From Pelargonium tetragonum (lineage: Eukaryota; Streptophyta; Magnoliopsida; Geraniales; Geraniaceae): a DNA stretch of 64,000 bases. The first letter of the stretch is position 1. Each line of letters begins with the position of its first letter. A program made the position numbers and the translations under genes. The stretch lies in NCBI GenBank assembly GCA_036897445.1, contig JAYMTL010000069.1:34033-98032 (forward strand). The letters run 5' to 3'. Below, in pieces: positions 1 to 14,039 of this stretch. The notes under the pieces are model-generated. The model saw only the letters and a list, made by a program, of their open reading frames with translations, did not search any database and was not told the DNA's origin.

Positions 1-1395
1 ATTCAAGAAAATTTAACGAAATCTAAAAAAGCCTTTTCAGAAATCAACACCTGAAACCAGAAAGGGCTTACGTATTTAGGCTTACTAACAAGTCTTACCT
101 ATTAAATTTACTCGTATAAAGAATCCCTCTCGAAATCTCTGAAGGTTAATAAAAGGCATAGGAATTCTAGACCAGCTACCTCTTGTAAATTTATTTGGAC
201 TGGGCGCTATCCAAAAGCTCCTTTCGACAAGAATTTAGGGTTAACTTCCTACACAAAGTGAGGTACTTAAAACTTCTAGGCTTAGGCTAACTGGAGCACT
301 TTAGATTTAGAAATCCGTAACAATCATTAACTGTTATACTTCCTTACTTATATTACGAGATTCATTTCTATATTCGTTTAGCTTGGTTTTAGGAACACTA
401 AAGTTACAGAAGGTTAAGCCGACTCAGAGAGGAAATTTCAATTTATAGAGCAAATACTCAAAGTATCCTACTTACAACGGGGAACCCGTACTACCCCGCG
501 CATTTTCTATGTAATGTATACCTTGATTGTGGCAAATTAGAGTAAGAACTCGTTTTTATAATACTCTTAAAAGTTAAGTTATGAAACTCCTGTAGGATAG
601 TTAACAAACTTTATGCCTTATGACAAGTTTCGGTAAAGTTTTATCTTAAATTAGACGAATACCCTTGGTTCAACCCTACCCTCCTTTAGAATGATGCTAA
701 TTAAAAGGGTTTAAGGGCTTTTTGAGATGACAAAAACTAGAAATTTCAAGTAGGTCTAGCTTCACAAAAAAAAGAACTTCTTTCGAGTTATCATAGATTA
801 AGAACTATTAATTGGATTTCCTACGGATATACCTTACAAAAAAACTTTGTTCTGTTAGTTTCTTAAAAAGCCAGGAGAAAAGTACCTAAACTAAAAAAAG
901 GGTTACTTAAATGTAGAAAACAAGATATTTGGGACCTATAAAGCCTGCTAAGCGAAAAATTTTCTTAATCCTTTGAACCTTTTCCTTGGTGAATAATATA
1001 GGTTAATTTTATTATAGTCGGTAGTCCTGTGTTTAACGTGTAAAAACTAAACCGAAATTGAAAATTGCGTCGCTTAGGCTTTGTCTTGTAGGACGCTATT
1101 TAACCATAATCCTAGATAGAATTTCTTAAAGCATAGGGTGGGGCTAATAAGAATCCTTATTAGTTTGAGCCGAGATTGGTTTTTACTATACTCAATTTTC
1201 AATGTTCCAAAGGCAATAAGGAATTTTTTTTTTACATATTAAGCAGTTCCTAATAGAGAAAGGCTCAAGCCTAAGCATTTCTATAGTAATAGTATCAGAA
1301 TTCCTTAATTATAATTATGATATGTCCTTATCTACTACTAGTATTCTTTTTTATAAATAAAAGTCGTTTGACTACCTCTAACTCGGGCTTATTTT
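1..1395. other. Intergenic desert left of trnD
   Basis: No gene is visible on either strand. All six frames are closed at the density expected for A+T-rich DNA, and there is no tRNA or rRNA motif. The stretch shows the short purine-then-pyrimidine G/C motifs that pepper the whole window, but no long repeat. I see nothing that marks a promoter for trnD. Confidence 0.7.
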
Positions 1396-1473
1396 GGGAT
1401 TGTAGTTCAACAATCGGGTCAGAGCACCGCTCTGTCAAGGCATAAATTGTAGGTTCAATTCTTGTCAATCCCG
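1396..1473 (+). tRNA. trnD: tRNA-Asp (GUC), organelle type
   Basis: This would decode GAY codons in organellar translation. The acceptor stem is perfect: GGGATTG (1396-1402) pairs with CAATCCC (1466-1472), followed by a G discriminator. The D stem is GTTC/GAGC, the anticodon loop is CTGTCAA (anticodon GTC, 1434-1436), and the T arm is GTAGG-TTCAATT-CTTGT with three G-U type pairs. Two features are odd. The D loop (1409-1421) is 13 nt, about four longer than usual, as if a few bases were inserted. The anticodon stem CCGCT/GGCAT has a C-T and a C-A mismatch at its outer two pairs. The gene may need RNA editing or may be starting to decay. It stands alone, with no neighbouring gene. Confidence 0.85.
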
Positions 1474-2316
1474 GCAAAATACATAAAAAGCTGCTAAAGC
1501 CTAAATCTTAAAAGAGAAAAAGGCTATTTAAACTTTTTGGTAGAGATATAAAAAAGAAGTCTTTATACCTTTTAAGGGCTTCCAAGAGATGCATAAAGTC
1601 CTGCTTTTGATTCAAGTCTTGGAATATGGAAAAAAGAATGTCCAATCGAGGCTTACTTTTCTGCCGAAAAATAAAAGACCCTGGTTATGGGTAGTTAAGA
1701 CTTTTTTATTCTTGAATACAAAAGGGTATCCATCCCTCTACAAGGCTAAAAGCAAGGGTTTCCTTGTTATGAGAAAGATTATAAATTCTAGCTAGTTTTT
1801 ACAAAGAAGGTTTGCATATTATCCCAAGGTGGAGGTAGACCTTAATATCTAAGACTATATAGACCCACCTAAATAAGAAAGGAAGCTTTAAGATACTCCT
1901 GCGAATTTTTCAACTTAAAGACCCCAGAGTCATAAGCCTCATGAGTTACCTCATTTTTATGGATTGTCTAAAAAATACTGAACTTAATCTGGGATCCTTC
2001 ATAAAAGAACTTTTTTTCTTTATTAAGATGCCCTTTTTTATCTTTTAAATTCGGTGATTGAAAAAGCAGTCAGTATCTCCGAGTGAATACCCAGATACAG
2101 AAAAAGAAAGAAAACTCCACTCTTTTTAGGGATTCTGGGAAACTCTCTTATAGTCAACGTCATCGAAAGGAATGCTTTCCTTCAGTTTAACCTTTAAAGG
2201 GGATCTAAAGTTAGATAAATGAGAAAGAAACTCGGCAAAAAAGAGAGCTGGTGAGAAGCGTAAACCAGGATCCGTTTGATTGTGCAATTTCCGAGAGAAG
2301 TCATTTTATGTCTTCC

Positions 2317-2334
2317 AAATAAAAGAAATAAAAG
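2317..2334. repeat. Perfect 9-nt tandem duplication
   Basis: The unit AAATAAAAG is present twice with no spacer. The period-9 match stops exactly at both ends. Confidence 0.9.
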
Positions 2335-5198
2335 TGTTATCCAGGAAACTTTCGGGAAATTCTATATAGAAAGGTCGCATATTTATATTATATAGTAATA
2401 AGATTGCGTTTTCCATAAAAACCGCTCATAAGAACCTTACCTTATTAACGTAAAACTTCGTACATAGTAAGTGTAACGATGCAAAGCCATTATTCCTTCC
2501 TAAAAAAGGGGAGTTATTATTTCTAGATTATAATCCCAGAAAGGAAAGGCCTTAAACTACTAAAGTGAGTTGCGTCAATGAACCCGGGTTCTTTTTTCTT
2601 TTCCTCTACGGGTATAATTCTAATAAAGGGTTTCCTGGAGTACAAAACAATCGCAATTACGAGCATAATTTAGAAAAATTCTATATTTATATTAATACGG
2701 CTACCCCTGCGTAATAACGGAAGCTTTTACACTTTAATACAGGATCAAAATCGTTATTTCTGATTTGCTCTTTGCTATACCAATCCTCATTCGCCCTTGT
2801 AGTAATAAAATTGACAGGTGTATCCGAGAGTACTCATGATTTTGATCACAAGCTCTCTGTCCTTAAAATTTTGAAAGCTACAGACAGTCAGTAGGAAATA
2901 TTGTGTATAGTAGTCGTCTAATAAGCAAGTAACTGACGAAAAGTAGAAACTAACAAAGGAAATTCTTGAAATCTAGAAGTAAATCGCAAAGCATAAGGAA
3001 ATGTACCGTTAAGGGCTCCCTTTATAAAGTATAAAGTAGTAGGTTTAGTTACACAGGATCCCCTAAGGTTAATGCATAACACGGTTTTGCTGGGTCTTCC
3101 CCTGCTGAGGTACCGGGATACTATACCCTTTTTCTATCCTGAGCATCTTCGAAAGTAGTCTATGTCTATATGTATCGGTAAACTGTATCTCATATAGAAA
3201 GTTTAAGACTGACATATAAGGTATAACTTGGGGCTTAACTAGTTGCAAACCTCTGATTTATAGTAAAAAATTCCCACTAGATTATAGCGACTTCCTTAAT
3301 CTTGTAATAAAAACGAAAAAAGGATCCGGCCGAAAAGAACTAAACCCTAGTATTGTATTACTTGTAAGATCCTTAAAAATCCAAGAATATAAACAACTCC
3401 GATAGTTCTCCTTGAGTTATCTCCAATTGACCTGGAATGGAGCTTCTAGCTTTAGCTTATAGCATTTATTTATAGATTAAAACCCACGAGTATAATAGAA
3501 ATTCTAGGTAGGTATAGGAAAGAAAAAGTATCTAAATGTTTTAAAAATGATAAGCAAGGAAACCTAAAACAAATGAAGAGGAGACTCCTAAAAGGCTAAC
3601 CCACTGCAATGTTCAGATCCGAAAAGTCTTGTATAAAACTACCAAAATTTGTTAGAATGCCCTTGCTTTAAGAGTTTTTACTATAGCTTGTAGAGAAGAC
3701 AAAAAGAGTTTAGTTTATCTGAAATGTACAAGACTTTATTTTAATTCCTTATGAACCCCGAATTACCCTATCAGGAAGCTTAGTTATATTAGTTTCCTTT
3801 GAAAGTTTTTTTACTTTACTTTCTATAATTATAATTACGATCTCCCCTACTCCCAGAAAAGTTCTTGCCTTGAAGAAGATAAATTTTGGATAAGAGCCGC
3901 ACCCTAAAATATATATTACTTTTTACTAAGATAATAATAGAGGATTGCGAGCTGCTGGCAAAAAAGGAATATCACTTAACTAAGTCTCCAAATACTAAAA
4001 AAATTTCAATAGAAATCCGTAAAGTACATTCTTAAAGATGCTCCCTGCTTTATCGTTTGTAACATACAGCTACCTATGTCCTATGAGGTTAACCTTCAAA
4101 GCTTCTTAGAGCTGGCATGTCTTATTATATGTTTATCAGCAAAACTTCTAGAATCGGAACTAAATTTCTCTAAATAGAATAGCGACAGGATACCTTCTTT
4201 TAAATTCTTGGTAGAAAACCTACACCCATGAGAAAACAGAAGCTTTATTTATTTATTCGAGCCTCTTGAAATACCATATAAATGAAACTATCTAGATTTT
4301 ATATTACAGAATTTGACAGGTCAGATTCATGCGTATATTATTCTTGGGTTATACTTTTAAGCTGCGTATGTATGCCCTGTTGACACCTCGACCTTTTTTT
4401 AGTTAGGTAAAGGGCTGCCTCAAATACAGGGTTTGTAGCTTATTTAGCAAACCGTCAGGCAAATTTTAACAGAAATCGTGTAAAAAGTAAAGTTAGGCAG
4501 GACTCTCTAGATACTGGCATCAGAGACAAGGGTCCCGAGGGTCCGGATATGTTCCATAGAAAAGCTATACTAAAAGTTGAGTTAATCAACTTCTTTTAAA
4601 AGGAGTTTAATTTGGCGCGTTACTTTATAGAAAAATAAAGGCAATTCTTGATGTTATAAAAAAGGGCCCAGAGTGACTATAAGCGGACCAAGCACTTTCA
4701 TTTCAATTTTGAGAGTAAAAAATCTCTCTCTATCTAATAGATAAAGTTTTTAGTATAAGGAGTACCCAGGATTGCTTTTTAATTTAAGGGGGTATGCCAA
4801 AATATCTCCCATTAAGTCAAAATCCCTGTAGTAAGAAAGAAAAAGTGGGGGTCCCCGGTAGAGATATCTTAAATAAACACTACTCTTACTCGTCTAATTT
4901 ATAATATAAATTCTTAGATTATAAAAAGACTCTATCCAAATCCTAATCGGATTTCCTCATATTAGTGGACACTTGGACCGTGAAAATACAGGATTGCTCC
5001 ACCCCTTTTATTCAGCAGAGCGCCCCCATAGGAATAACTTACTAGTACTACCAGGGGTTCATAACCCTTTTTAGTTTAGTGTAAATTTATGTAAAGTACC
5101 TCTTATACTCAGGTATTTTAGACCTATTGAAACTTTGAAGCACACAAAGTAAGCTATAGGACCATCTTGATTCAACAGGGAATAAACATAACATTAAT

Positions 5199-5216
5199 GT
5201 GGAATAAGTGGAATAA
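5199..5216. repeat. Perfect 9-nt tandem duplication
   Basis: GTGGAATAA occurs twice in a row with no third copy and no extension of the period on either side. Confidence 0.9.
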
Positions 5217-5333
5217 AATGAATTTTATCTTTGGCTTTTTCAGAGGAAAGAATTCAATGCAAAAACCGGCGGGCTTAAAAGAAAGTTTTTAAAATAGGCA
5301 GTAACTCAATTTGAAAACAAGTACGGGCACCCT

Positions 5334-5357
5334 CTCTACCTAAAGCTCTACCTAAAG
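5334..5357. repeat. Perfect 12-nt tandem duplication
   Basis: CTCTACCTAAAG is duplicated head to tail. A 12-nt exact tandem pair is expected about 0.01 times in a window of this size and composition. Confidence 0.92.
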
Positions 5358-6750
5358 GGGCTGTTACGTATAATATTTAGATTATAAGAAATGTCAAGTT
5401 TTTATAACTTTATAAACATGAGTTTTAACTCTGTTGTTTAGCAAATATTTATTCTTTTACTTTAAATAGACTTTGTCAAGCTAACCTGCGGATCTAGGAA
5501 TCTTGGGTACATCCTTCCAACTACCTGAATAAAGACTCTTTTGGTATTTTAGTTTTTAAGGTCTTTCTTGTATTAGAAAATCAAGCTATAGGGAAGCCTG
5601 GTTAACTTCTATTGTAAAATAGGAAATGTAACTCTAGCTATTAGCTATTATAGAGTCTTACTTAGGGTTCCTCTTGGTATTAGGAAAAGATAGCTACTAA
5701 TAAATTTTACAGTTCCGAAGTAGCACATAAGCTATAGAAAATACATAAACTCCTAGTAAATCGGGTAGAGAGATCTTTCTAATAAAATTGAATTTAAAGT
5801 ATAAGGGATACTTTCTTGCAACCTCGGATACAAGTACTACTTAAGGGTACCCACCTAGATTTTGAAAACTTCTGTTCCAAGTTTATAACAAGAGAGTAAG
5901 CGGGATTCCTTTTTAGATTCTATTGTTGTACCTTAGCCAGCCTTACAAAGAATCCACATTTCCTAAGCCAAAACTTAGCGTTTTCATTTGAATCTATAGT
6001 AAATAAATTACTTTTTATCTTATTTGGCTCCAGAACCCGGTTACTTTATTTTGAGTTAATAAATGATTTAAACTTTATTAATAATTAGGGGTTGTCAATA
6101 AGAGCGGAAATCCAAAGCAAAGGGCTTCCATATTCAATACGCTAAACCGGTTTTATCTTTGAAGCAATACAAAAAAATATAGGGCAACCCAAGACACTTA
6201 GAAAAGGATGCAAAACAAAAGAATAAATCTAAAAACTTGAGTAAAGCTCGAAGAGGTCAAAGAGTCCTTAATTAATTTAAAATTAAAAGAAAATCCGGTA
6301 ATTAAAGCTATATCTATCCCACGGAATACTACAAGAAAAAGCTCCCTTTTAGTGTATAGAGACCCCTTTTTAGAGTTATAGCGCAGGAACTCTCAGTACA
6401 AATAATTAACGAGAATTAAAGGCCCCCTAAGCAGCACCCGAAGACTGAAAAGGTATTTTTAAGATAGCAAAAATAGAAAACGGATTTCCTTTATGAAATG
6501 TCTATTATTATGAGATTTCTCAGTAAACAGGGGCATAAGAGCACCCGTGGTGAGTTGGATTGACAAAAGCAAGCTGTGAAGAAGGGATTTTCATAGAACC
6601 CCGTACAAAATAAATCTTGGAATAAAAAGTCTAATAATTTAGATTTCAAGCGAACACCCGCCCTGTTATTAGTAAATAGAAGAAATTTTTTAGTCCTTAA
6701 TTACATTACCTCTCTTTTCTTTAAAGGAAGTTGTAGATTAATAAATATGG

Positions 6751-6768
6751 TAGAAAAGTTAGAAAAGT
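6751..6768. repeat. Perfect 9-nt tandem duplication
   Basis: TAGAAAAGT occurs twice with no spacer; flanking bases break the period on both sides. Confidence 0.9.
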
Positions 6769-9700
6769 CCCTGGAAGCATTACTGAGTTTTTAATAACCT
6801 ATCCCGGGATTGCTTTACTAAAATCCCACTTTAAACGGGGTTTTTGAATAAATAGGCGAGCAAAATAGGAACTTTATCTGGATAGGGCAGGGTGGCTTTA
6901 CTTAATTAAGTTTTTTGGGCTGGAGGGAGGCCTTTAAACTTCGGTTTAGTTTTCCTTTGCTTTTTGGTACTCGGATAGGAAAGGGTTACTCCTAACATAG
7001 CAGCACTTTCAGTTCAAGGAACTTTCCTGCTAGAAGTGGAGATTTCTACCCTTTTGTCCGTAGATTAAGAGCCCTTTTCGTAAAAATTAAGTTCGAGTTA
7101 GAACCTAAAAGGAAGCTTTACCCAAGAATTCAATCGGTAAAAAGGTATACCAAAGCTAAAGACAAATACGGGCCCTCTTTAAACAGAGTCCACTCTATTT
7201 AACTAGATCTAAGTGGCGTAACTTTTAGTGGACCCCTGGGGAGCTTCTAGAATTTAGGATTTTTCTATTCCTGTAAGAGATTTCGCATAAAATCGAATTC
7301 AAATGCTTTTTAGAAAGCTCATTTCATAGAATTTCTTAAGACTTTAGAAAAGAGAGGACTCCCCTATGAAAATGGAATGTGCTAAAAAGTGATTGAGGTT
7401 TAAGGATTTCCATTATTCTGCCTCTAAAATAGAGATTATATGCAGTGTAATTAAAAGGGCATAAAATTTTAATTCATTCCGTTAATTAGTAAGACAAGTT
7501 TTTCTTAAAGCTAACAGATATTTCCTAATATAGATAACTTAACGAATGGGTGCTTTTATAGTAACAAAAAAACGGAAATTCTAAATTTATAACATGCCGA
7601 ATTGCTTTCGTTCCCGGATTTAACAAAAAGGGTGCCTGAGCTTGCTCTGTAGGAATTAAGGAATTAAATAAAATAGAGTCTAAAGTTTTTGGGATAACAG
7701 TGGGGTGTACTATTTACGGAGCTTTGGTGAAGAGCAAATCGTAAATTTAATTAGGGGGGTTCCTTGTGTAGTTAGTGCTGACTTATACTTAATAAGATAA
7801 TCATAGCATCAAAGTCCTTGGCTGCCATAGTCCAGGGCTACTGGGTAGAGTTGAGAAAAGATATTTGTTGCTGTATTCTAAAAACTCTCTAGGTCAATAG
7901 GTTAGGAGAATTCCTATTCAGCTAACACCTAGTAAATTAAGGTCATGTAATGGCATTCTGAATTTTTCATTTTAAGGGGAACGCATAAAAAGAGAAGCTC
8001 TAATTGACAATAAAAGTGATTTAGCGTGTTTACTTGAGGTTGGGGCCCTTAGCTATTATAACTTTTGCTTACTCGTAGGGGATATCCAAAAAGTTTAAGG
8101 CTCTGTCCTTTATAGGAACTCCTGACAGCTCTCAATTTTAAATGTTATAGATCCCCATTCCTAAATCTAAGTATTTTGCTTTACTGTGAAGTACAAAATT
8201 TCACTAAGTATTCATTTTAAGTAAGGAATTTGTTCATTTCCTTGCAAATGGATAAGGGTTAAAAGCCCTTTGAGCGACACATTTAAACTTGAAAAGAGGA
8301 GGATTCCAATTAGTATAAAATAGAAACTAAGTTCCTTAACTTCGTTACCTAAAAACCTACAGTGCATAAATCAATTTTCTTAATTCCTTATATTCCAAAC
8401 TGGAGTAGAGAGTCACTCGTTATTCTATATCCTTACTTAATTACGTGATTTTTCCGCTGGGATAGGATATAAGGCATTCCGTTTCGTGTGTTGGTATAGG
8501 GCCTCAAAAATATATAGCGTCACCCTGTACCCTTGATATTAAGCTAAACCTGGAAAATAGGGACGAGGACTCATTAGATACAAAAACTCTATATAATGTA
8601 AACTTTATACTCAAGCACTTTGTGTCATACTTCTTAGTGTTGCAAGCTAAGATTCTAGCCCTATTTATTTTCTACAGAGATGCATTTAATTTCTTACATT
8701 CTATGAGAATAAGCTAATTCACTTACCGGTAAAAAACTATATACATTTTGGCAAAGTCAGAATAATTAGAATTCTTATAATTAAAGGTACAAACTCTCGC
8801 AACCTTCTAAACCAAGTACAAGGACAACTACTTATTTATATGTAAAAGAGATCCCAACCTTGCTTATATATAAAATCTTCCCTATCCAACTTTTCCAGAT
8901 GAAGAAATGGAACTGTACTCTTAATCCTAAAGCGATTCTGGGGCCATTTATGTAGCCGCAGCCCATAATGCACTTCAGAACCCCTCAAACCTCCATTTCC
9001 ATGTTTTACTCCGTCTTTTAAAAACTTTTATATGACAGGAGTCAGTTCTAACAAATTTTAAAAACTCCAAGTTAATTTTATAGGATGTACCCCCTTAGAC
9101 GAGTAGTCCTAGAAAGAGATTCAGCATTTTGGTTGACCCAGCAAGGGGAAGTATATACATATCGTATGCAGTGAATAAAGAATGGAACAAATATCTAATT
9201 GCTTTCGTAATTAACATTATTTGTATTCAAAAAAAGAGACTTTAGGGTTAAAGCAGCAGGGGTAACTTACAGCTTGTCTATCATAGATGAGAAAATTCCC
9301 CGGACTCCTTATTACTACAGGACTTTTTAATTTATATCTAGTAGAGTCAGGCACTTTACTTTAACCGGGCTACGCGCTTTCTTTCTAAACGTAATTTGAA
9401 GTTACTTTATATTGATTGAACTAAGTTCCAAATCGAGAAACGCTAAAAACTAAAAAGAAGCTGCTCTAACAAGGGCCTATAAAGTGCAAGAACAGCTGTT
9501 TTATTGAATAATAAATTAAGTCGGCTATACACCTACGAGTAAAGAAGCGGCCTAAAACCCGTTTATAAAGTTTAAAAAGTCTGTACCAGGCTCTCCTTGT
9601 ACCCCAAGGGTATGCTATATAATATTAAGTTCTAAAAACCCGAAGTACATCCCTGTAAAGTCTTATTCCTTGAATTGAAAACGAATCAGAAAAGACTAAT

Positions 9701-12700
9701 ACAATATCTCAGTAACAAGGTAGTGTATTCTCTAAGACAGCTCCTTCTAAAGCCCGGGGACCCCTTTTATTAACTTAAGTGAAGTGTGAAGGACTCCTTA
9801 CTTAAATGTAACTATGTTTATTATAGGATAAGAATTGCTTTGTCGGGGGTACTTAAAAAAGGCCCTTATGAATATAAATAGGACAAAAGGAAACTCCAGT
9901 ACGGGTTTGATATTGGATTTACTCAAAAAATAGAATTTCTTTTTTCTTACTTTACTTCGATTGCGGGAGTCGAAGAGATTTTATTATACTTCACGGGGAA
10001 TACTCATTTTAAAGTATAGTAAGCTATTAAAGATTAATTAGATTAATCGAAACGGGGGACTTCACCTCAGATAATATTTTATATACTATGCTAAAAAAAA
10101 CGAAAACCTCGCTTAAATTTCTTATTCCAGATTTTCTATGAAAATCCTTACAAATTTCCTTAATTTCAAGCCCCTAACCTATAAGCTTAGAGCAAGTAAT
10201 AGAATCCCCATTTACTCTTTCTGGGAAGCCCATAGTATTATTATTGAATTCATATAGTATAACTTATAACCCAAATTTCTAGTGAGTCTCAACAAACAAA
10301 AGTATAAAAAGCAGGGGGATCCTTCACCTCGGGTCAGGATAGAATATAGTTGCATATTAAGAAAACGGGTTAAATATATAAAAATAGAAGGAAGCCTTTG
10401 CATTTTCAGTACTTTTACAAAACGGGGTACCCGGGAGTAAACTTTCTTTGCCTTTATTAACTGACTCACAAAAGTAAATGTTAATACAACGAAACTTCTC
10501 GGTTAGAGCTACTAAGTTGCAATTTCCTCACAGAATGCTCCGGATTGAGGAAATCTTGATAAGCAAAAAAGGAATTCTAGAACAAAAAAAGTGAGCGGGC
10601 AAAGACTAAGTAAGGCCTATTTTTTATCATTACAAACTTTAGAGGCCGTGTTTGTTGGGACTCCCCTATTCCTATTCTACATATGAACTCTTGGTAAATA
10701 AAGCAGGGACACCTAAGATAAGATTACATTAAAGAAGTTAAACCTCGTGGAATTTAAGTTACAATTAACAGGGCGGGGTCCCTTTGATGCTCTTGAACGG
10801 ATTAGGCTGTGAGAAGCTTGTATAACTATACCCGCGAGGGTTTCCTTAAGGACTTCGTAGCCGACTCTATTATTTTATTAAGTATTAAATTAACTAAGAT
10901 CTGAATCGCGCTGACTTTAGTGGTAACTTTCTCTCGGTAATAAATAACTTGTGTTTCTAAACCAGATGTATAGATGAATTGACAACTTGTACTTGTATAA
11001 GGGACTCCTTGTAAGACATTACTTTAGTGATATAGGCAGCGTTTTTTTAAAAAACCCCTTTCATTTTGCATATAGATCGGCTTTAGCTCTGAACTTAAGT
11101 TATTTGTACACACATGCAAACAAGAAAAACCCAGGGGCATTTAAACAAGCTAAAATTTAGGTTACTATAACACCTTCTAAACTTTAAATTTCATTTCCTT
11201 ATAAGTAATAAAACTAAGTACCCGTTGACCTTAAATCCCCTTTGACTCCTGAAATTTATAGAATACAAACAAAAAGAGGGCTGTCCAAGAGTTTCTAGTT
11301 ATAAAACTGGCAATTAGTAGAGCTCTTTTGGGGTTATGGAACTTTTTAAAGGGTTGCACTAAGTTACTCCTTAGACACCAAAGAAATTCCGTGTCACAGG
11401 AAAGTTTTCCCTGTCATACTTTACTGAAGAATTAAATAGAAATCGTCGAAATAGACTGCTAAGGCATAACCTTTATCTACAAAAGCGCTTTTACTAAAGA
11501 TACAAGTACTTGTGTAACCCTTCTTATAAGAGATGCTGAAACTTTAAGAGTCCATGGGTTTCAAAATTCCTTCTTTTTTTGTGAGGAGAACCCGATAGGT
11601 ATCAGATAAATAAAAGCTAGAACGAAATGCTTGTTTAGAGTTTTGTCCTATATTCCTCTATTTAAGAATTTAATGGAGCCTTGTTAACTTTACAACAGCA
11701 CAAAAAAAGCGACTACTAGCTAAAAGCTAGCTTAGGGAATAGATCCTTTAAAGTTTTTCTCACTTCGAGTTTTTGGCCTTTTTAAAACCTTAACTAAAAG
11801 AAGCTCCAGTTATCATAGGTTACAACGAGCCCTCCAGGTTTGTATATTCAAAAAAGTTCTTTTATTACAAATTGGAAAATGCGCGCTAGGGTCTTTTTTG
11901 AGAACTAGCCACTATAAAAGACATAAAAAAGTATAGGAATCTTAAGGTCTCTTTTAGAGGGTTTCTAAAGACGTAACTTACCCTGGATTTCCTGAAGGTA
12001 GAAGTTAAGTTCCCTTAATTGTCCTCCTATTTGAGAAAGTGATAGAAAAGTTTTAGGGGTTTATTATACGCAAACAGGTTGCAGGGATACACAGAAGAAA
12101 GGAAAAACCCATAAGGATTAAAGCTCTGTATTAAGTAGAAATCTCTTTATGACTTTAACCTGGGTATTGGTTTGTAGTATATAATGTATCGCCAATTCCT
12201 TTTCATTTAAAAATAAAGATTAGTACCCCTTTTTGGGTAACCCCGGCTTCTTTATAAAAAGCTAAAAATGGATTTAAGAGATCATAATAGACGCTTTTGG
12301 GTAAGAAAAAACATTTGCTTTACTCTTGTTAAAATCAAACTTTGTGCAACTACAAGATAGATTTTAGGGCCCTTAATAAAGGACTGCTTGTATAGGTTAA
12401 TATAGTTTTATAGCCTTTGAATATTCTAAGATTCTTAGTCTTGATTTACCAAAGCCTAAAGGAGACTCCTAAATAAGGAAAAGAGCTAACCGAATAAATC
12501 CTGTGTTTTAAATTCTAGTAAGTAAGAATGAAATGGGGAGATTTTTATACTATATAATAGAAAGTCTTGAAGCTTAAATTTTGACTAGGAACGTCAAGTG
12601 GGCACAATACTGAACTAAAAATATCGAAGATGTAGTAAAATATAAGTATATAAAGATTTTTAAAGGATCCGAGATCTTAGGGTTTTAGGTTCAATTTTTT

Positions 12701-14021
12701 TTGCTTTCCCTTCTACGTGAGGATTTAAATCTAAATAGGGGGTGCAAATATTAATATCGAAAGTTCTCTAACAAATAGATGCTGGGCTTTCTTAATTACC
12801 CTTGGGGTTAAGGTTATGCTTTTGAATTACGTATATTTTGTAAAACCTAGATCTTTATAGATTGCAAGGGTTAAGAGGGCCCCTTATAACCGGACACGCT
12901 GATGTGCTAAACAAAGGGCAGGAAATCCTAAAAAAATGAATCAAACCTGTTCTATAGGCTTTAAGTCATTACTCTATCTTCTACAAAGTATAGTTAAAAG
13001 TAGTTAAAAACTTTACTCAATTTACTAAGTTTTTTATTCCTAGGCATACCGAAGCCACAGCTTTTGTAAAACTGAAAAAGACCCTTTGGGGATTACAAGG
13101 CTCCTATTTCTAAGGTAGAGATATGATTGATGGGGAAGGAGAAAATCCATTTCATGCGGGAGTTCCCGTGAGTTATTTTATAAACAAAACCGCAATACCG
13201 GGGACAAAGGGGTCCTAAAATCCTATATTACTGTGGCTAATCGAGGGCTTAGGAGTTCGCTTTAGATTGCTTATTAAAACTCTTTTCTACTGAAAGATTT
13301 TTGGATAAAGTAAGATCCTCATGAGAACCTAAGTAAAGTGGGCTTTCTAAAGTTAGAGAATTCTCCCTTTTTAAAGTCTAAATCAAAGTATACACTAGAA
13401 TATGACAAAAAGTATTAAAGTACTCTTGGAAATAATTGCTGATTTCAAGATCAAGATATAGGGACAAGAGTTCTTATACTATGTCTAACGTGGGCTTCCG
13501 GCGTAACACAAAATTTTCTATACAGCACAAGGCTTGAGGTACCCCTCCAATTGTTTCTTTACTATATACGGGGGTATACATATATACTAAAAAATAATAA
13601 AAGCATATAAGCGAGCAGGTTAACCCATTTTTAAGGTATCTCTAGAAGAGGGCGAAGTGTCAAGATAAAGGTTAAGTTATGTGCGATCTAACTATTTACT
13701 ATACTCTTTAAACTTAAGGAAGCTTTCTATTCTATCTTAGGCAGGTTGGGATATAACAAAAGTATTCACTTCCAACCCTTTTCGCTTTAACTAACACTAA
13801 CATAGGGTAACCGGAAATTCCGAATTTTATGCTCTAATAATTACAAGTAGGGGCAATTCTAAGAGAGATGAAAGTGTATCCAACTCTAGGTTTTCAAGGG
13901 TATTTCTCTTACCTATCTAATAGCAAAAACTCGGTATTTACTTAATTTAGGAAGGCGGATCGCTTAATTGGATAACACAAGAATGATACTCAGGTCTATT
14001 AGAGACAAGAAAAGCCTCTTC

Positions 14022-14039
14022 TTCAATAAATTCAATAAA
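14022..14039. repeat. Perfect 9-nt tandem duplication in a hairpin loop
   Basis: TTCAATAAA occurs twice. The duplication lies between CCTCTT (14015-14020) and AAGAGG (14038-14043), which can pair as a 6-bp stem, so the repeat forms most of the loop of a possible hairpin. Confidence 0.88.

Noticed and set aside
1589-1795. 68-codon plus-strand ORF just after trnD
   Set aside because: Length and residue composition are those of chance frames; no family, no coding bias, no partner genes.
10212-10469. 85-codon minus-strand ORF
   Set aside because: One of about 25-30 frames of 60 or more codons expected by chance in 64 kb at this composition; no recognisable domain.
12640-12648. ATATAAGTA, the yeast mitochondrial promoter nonanucleotide (also at 54080)
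   Set aside because: One or two copies per strand are expected by chance, and no gene starts downstream.
13955-14000. D-arm-like GCTTAATTGGATAAC
   Set aside because: No anticodon loop or T arm follows at tRNA spacing.
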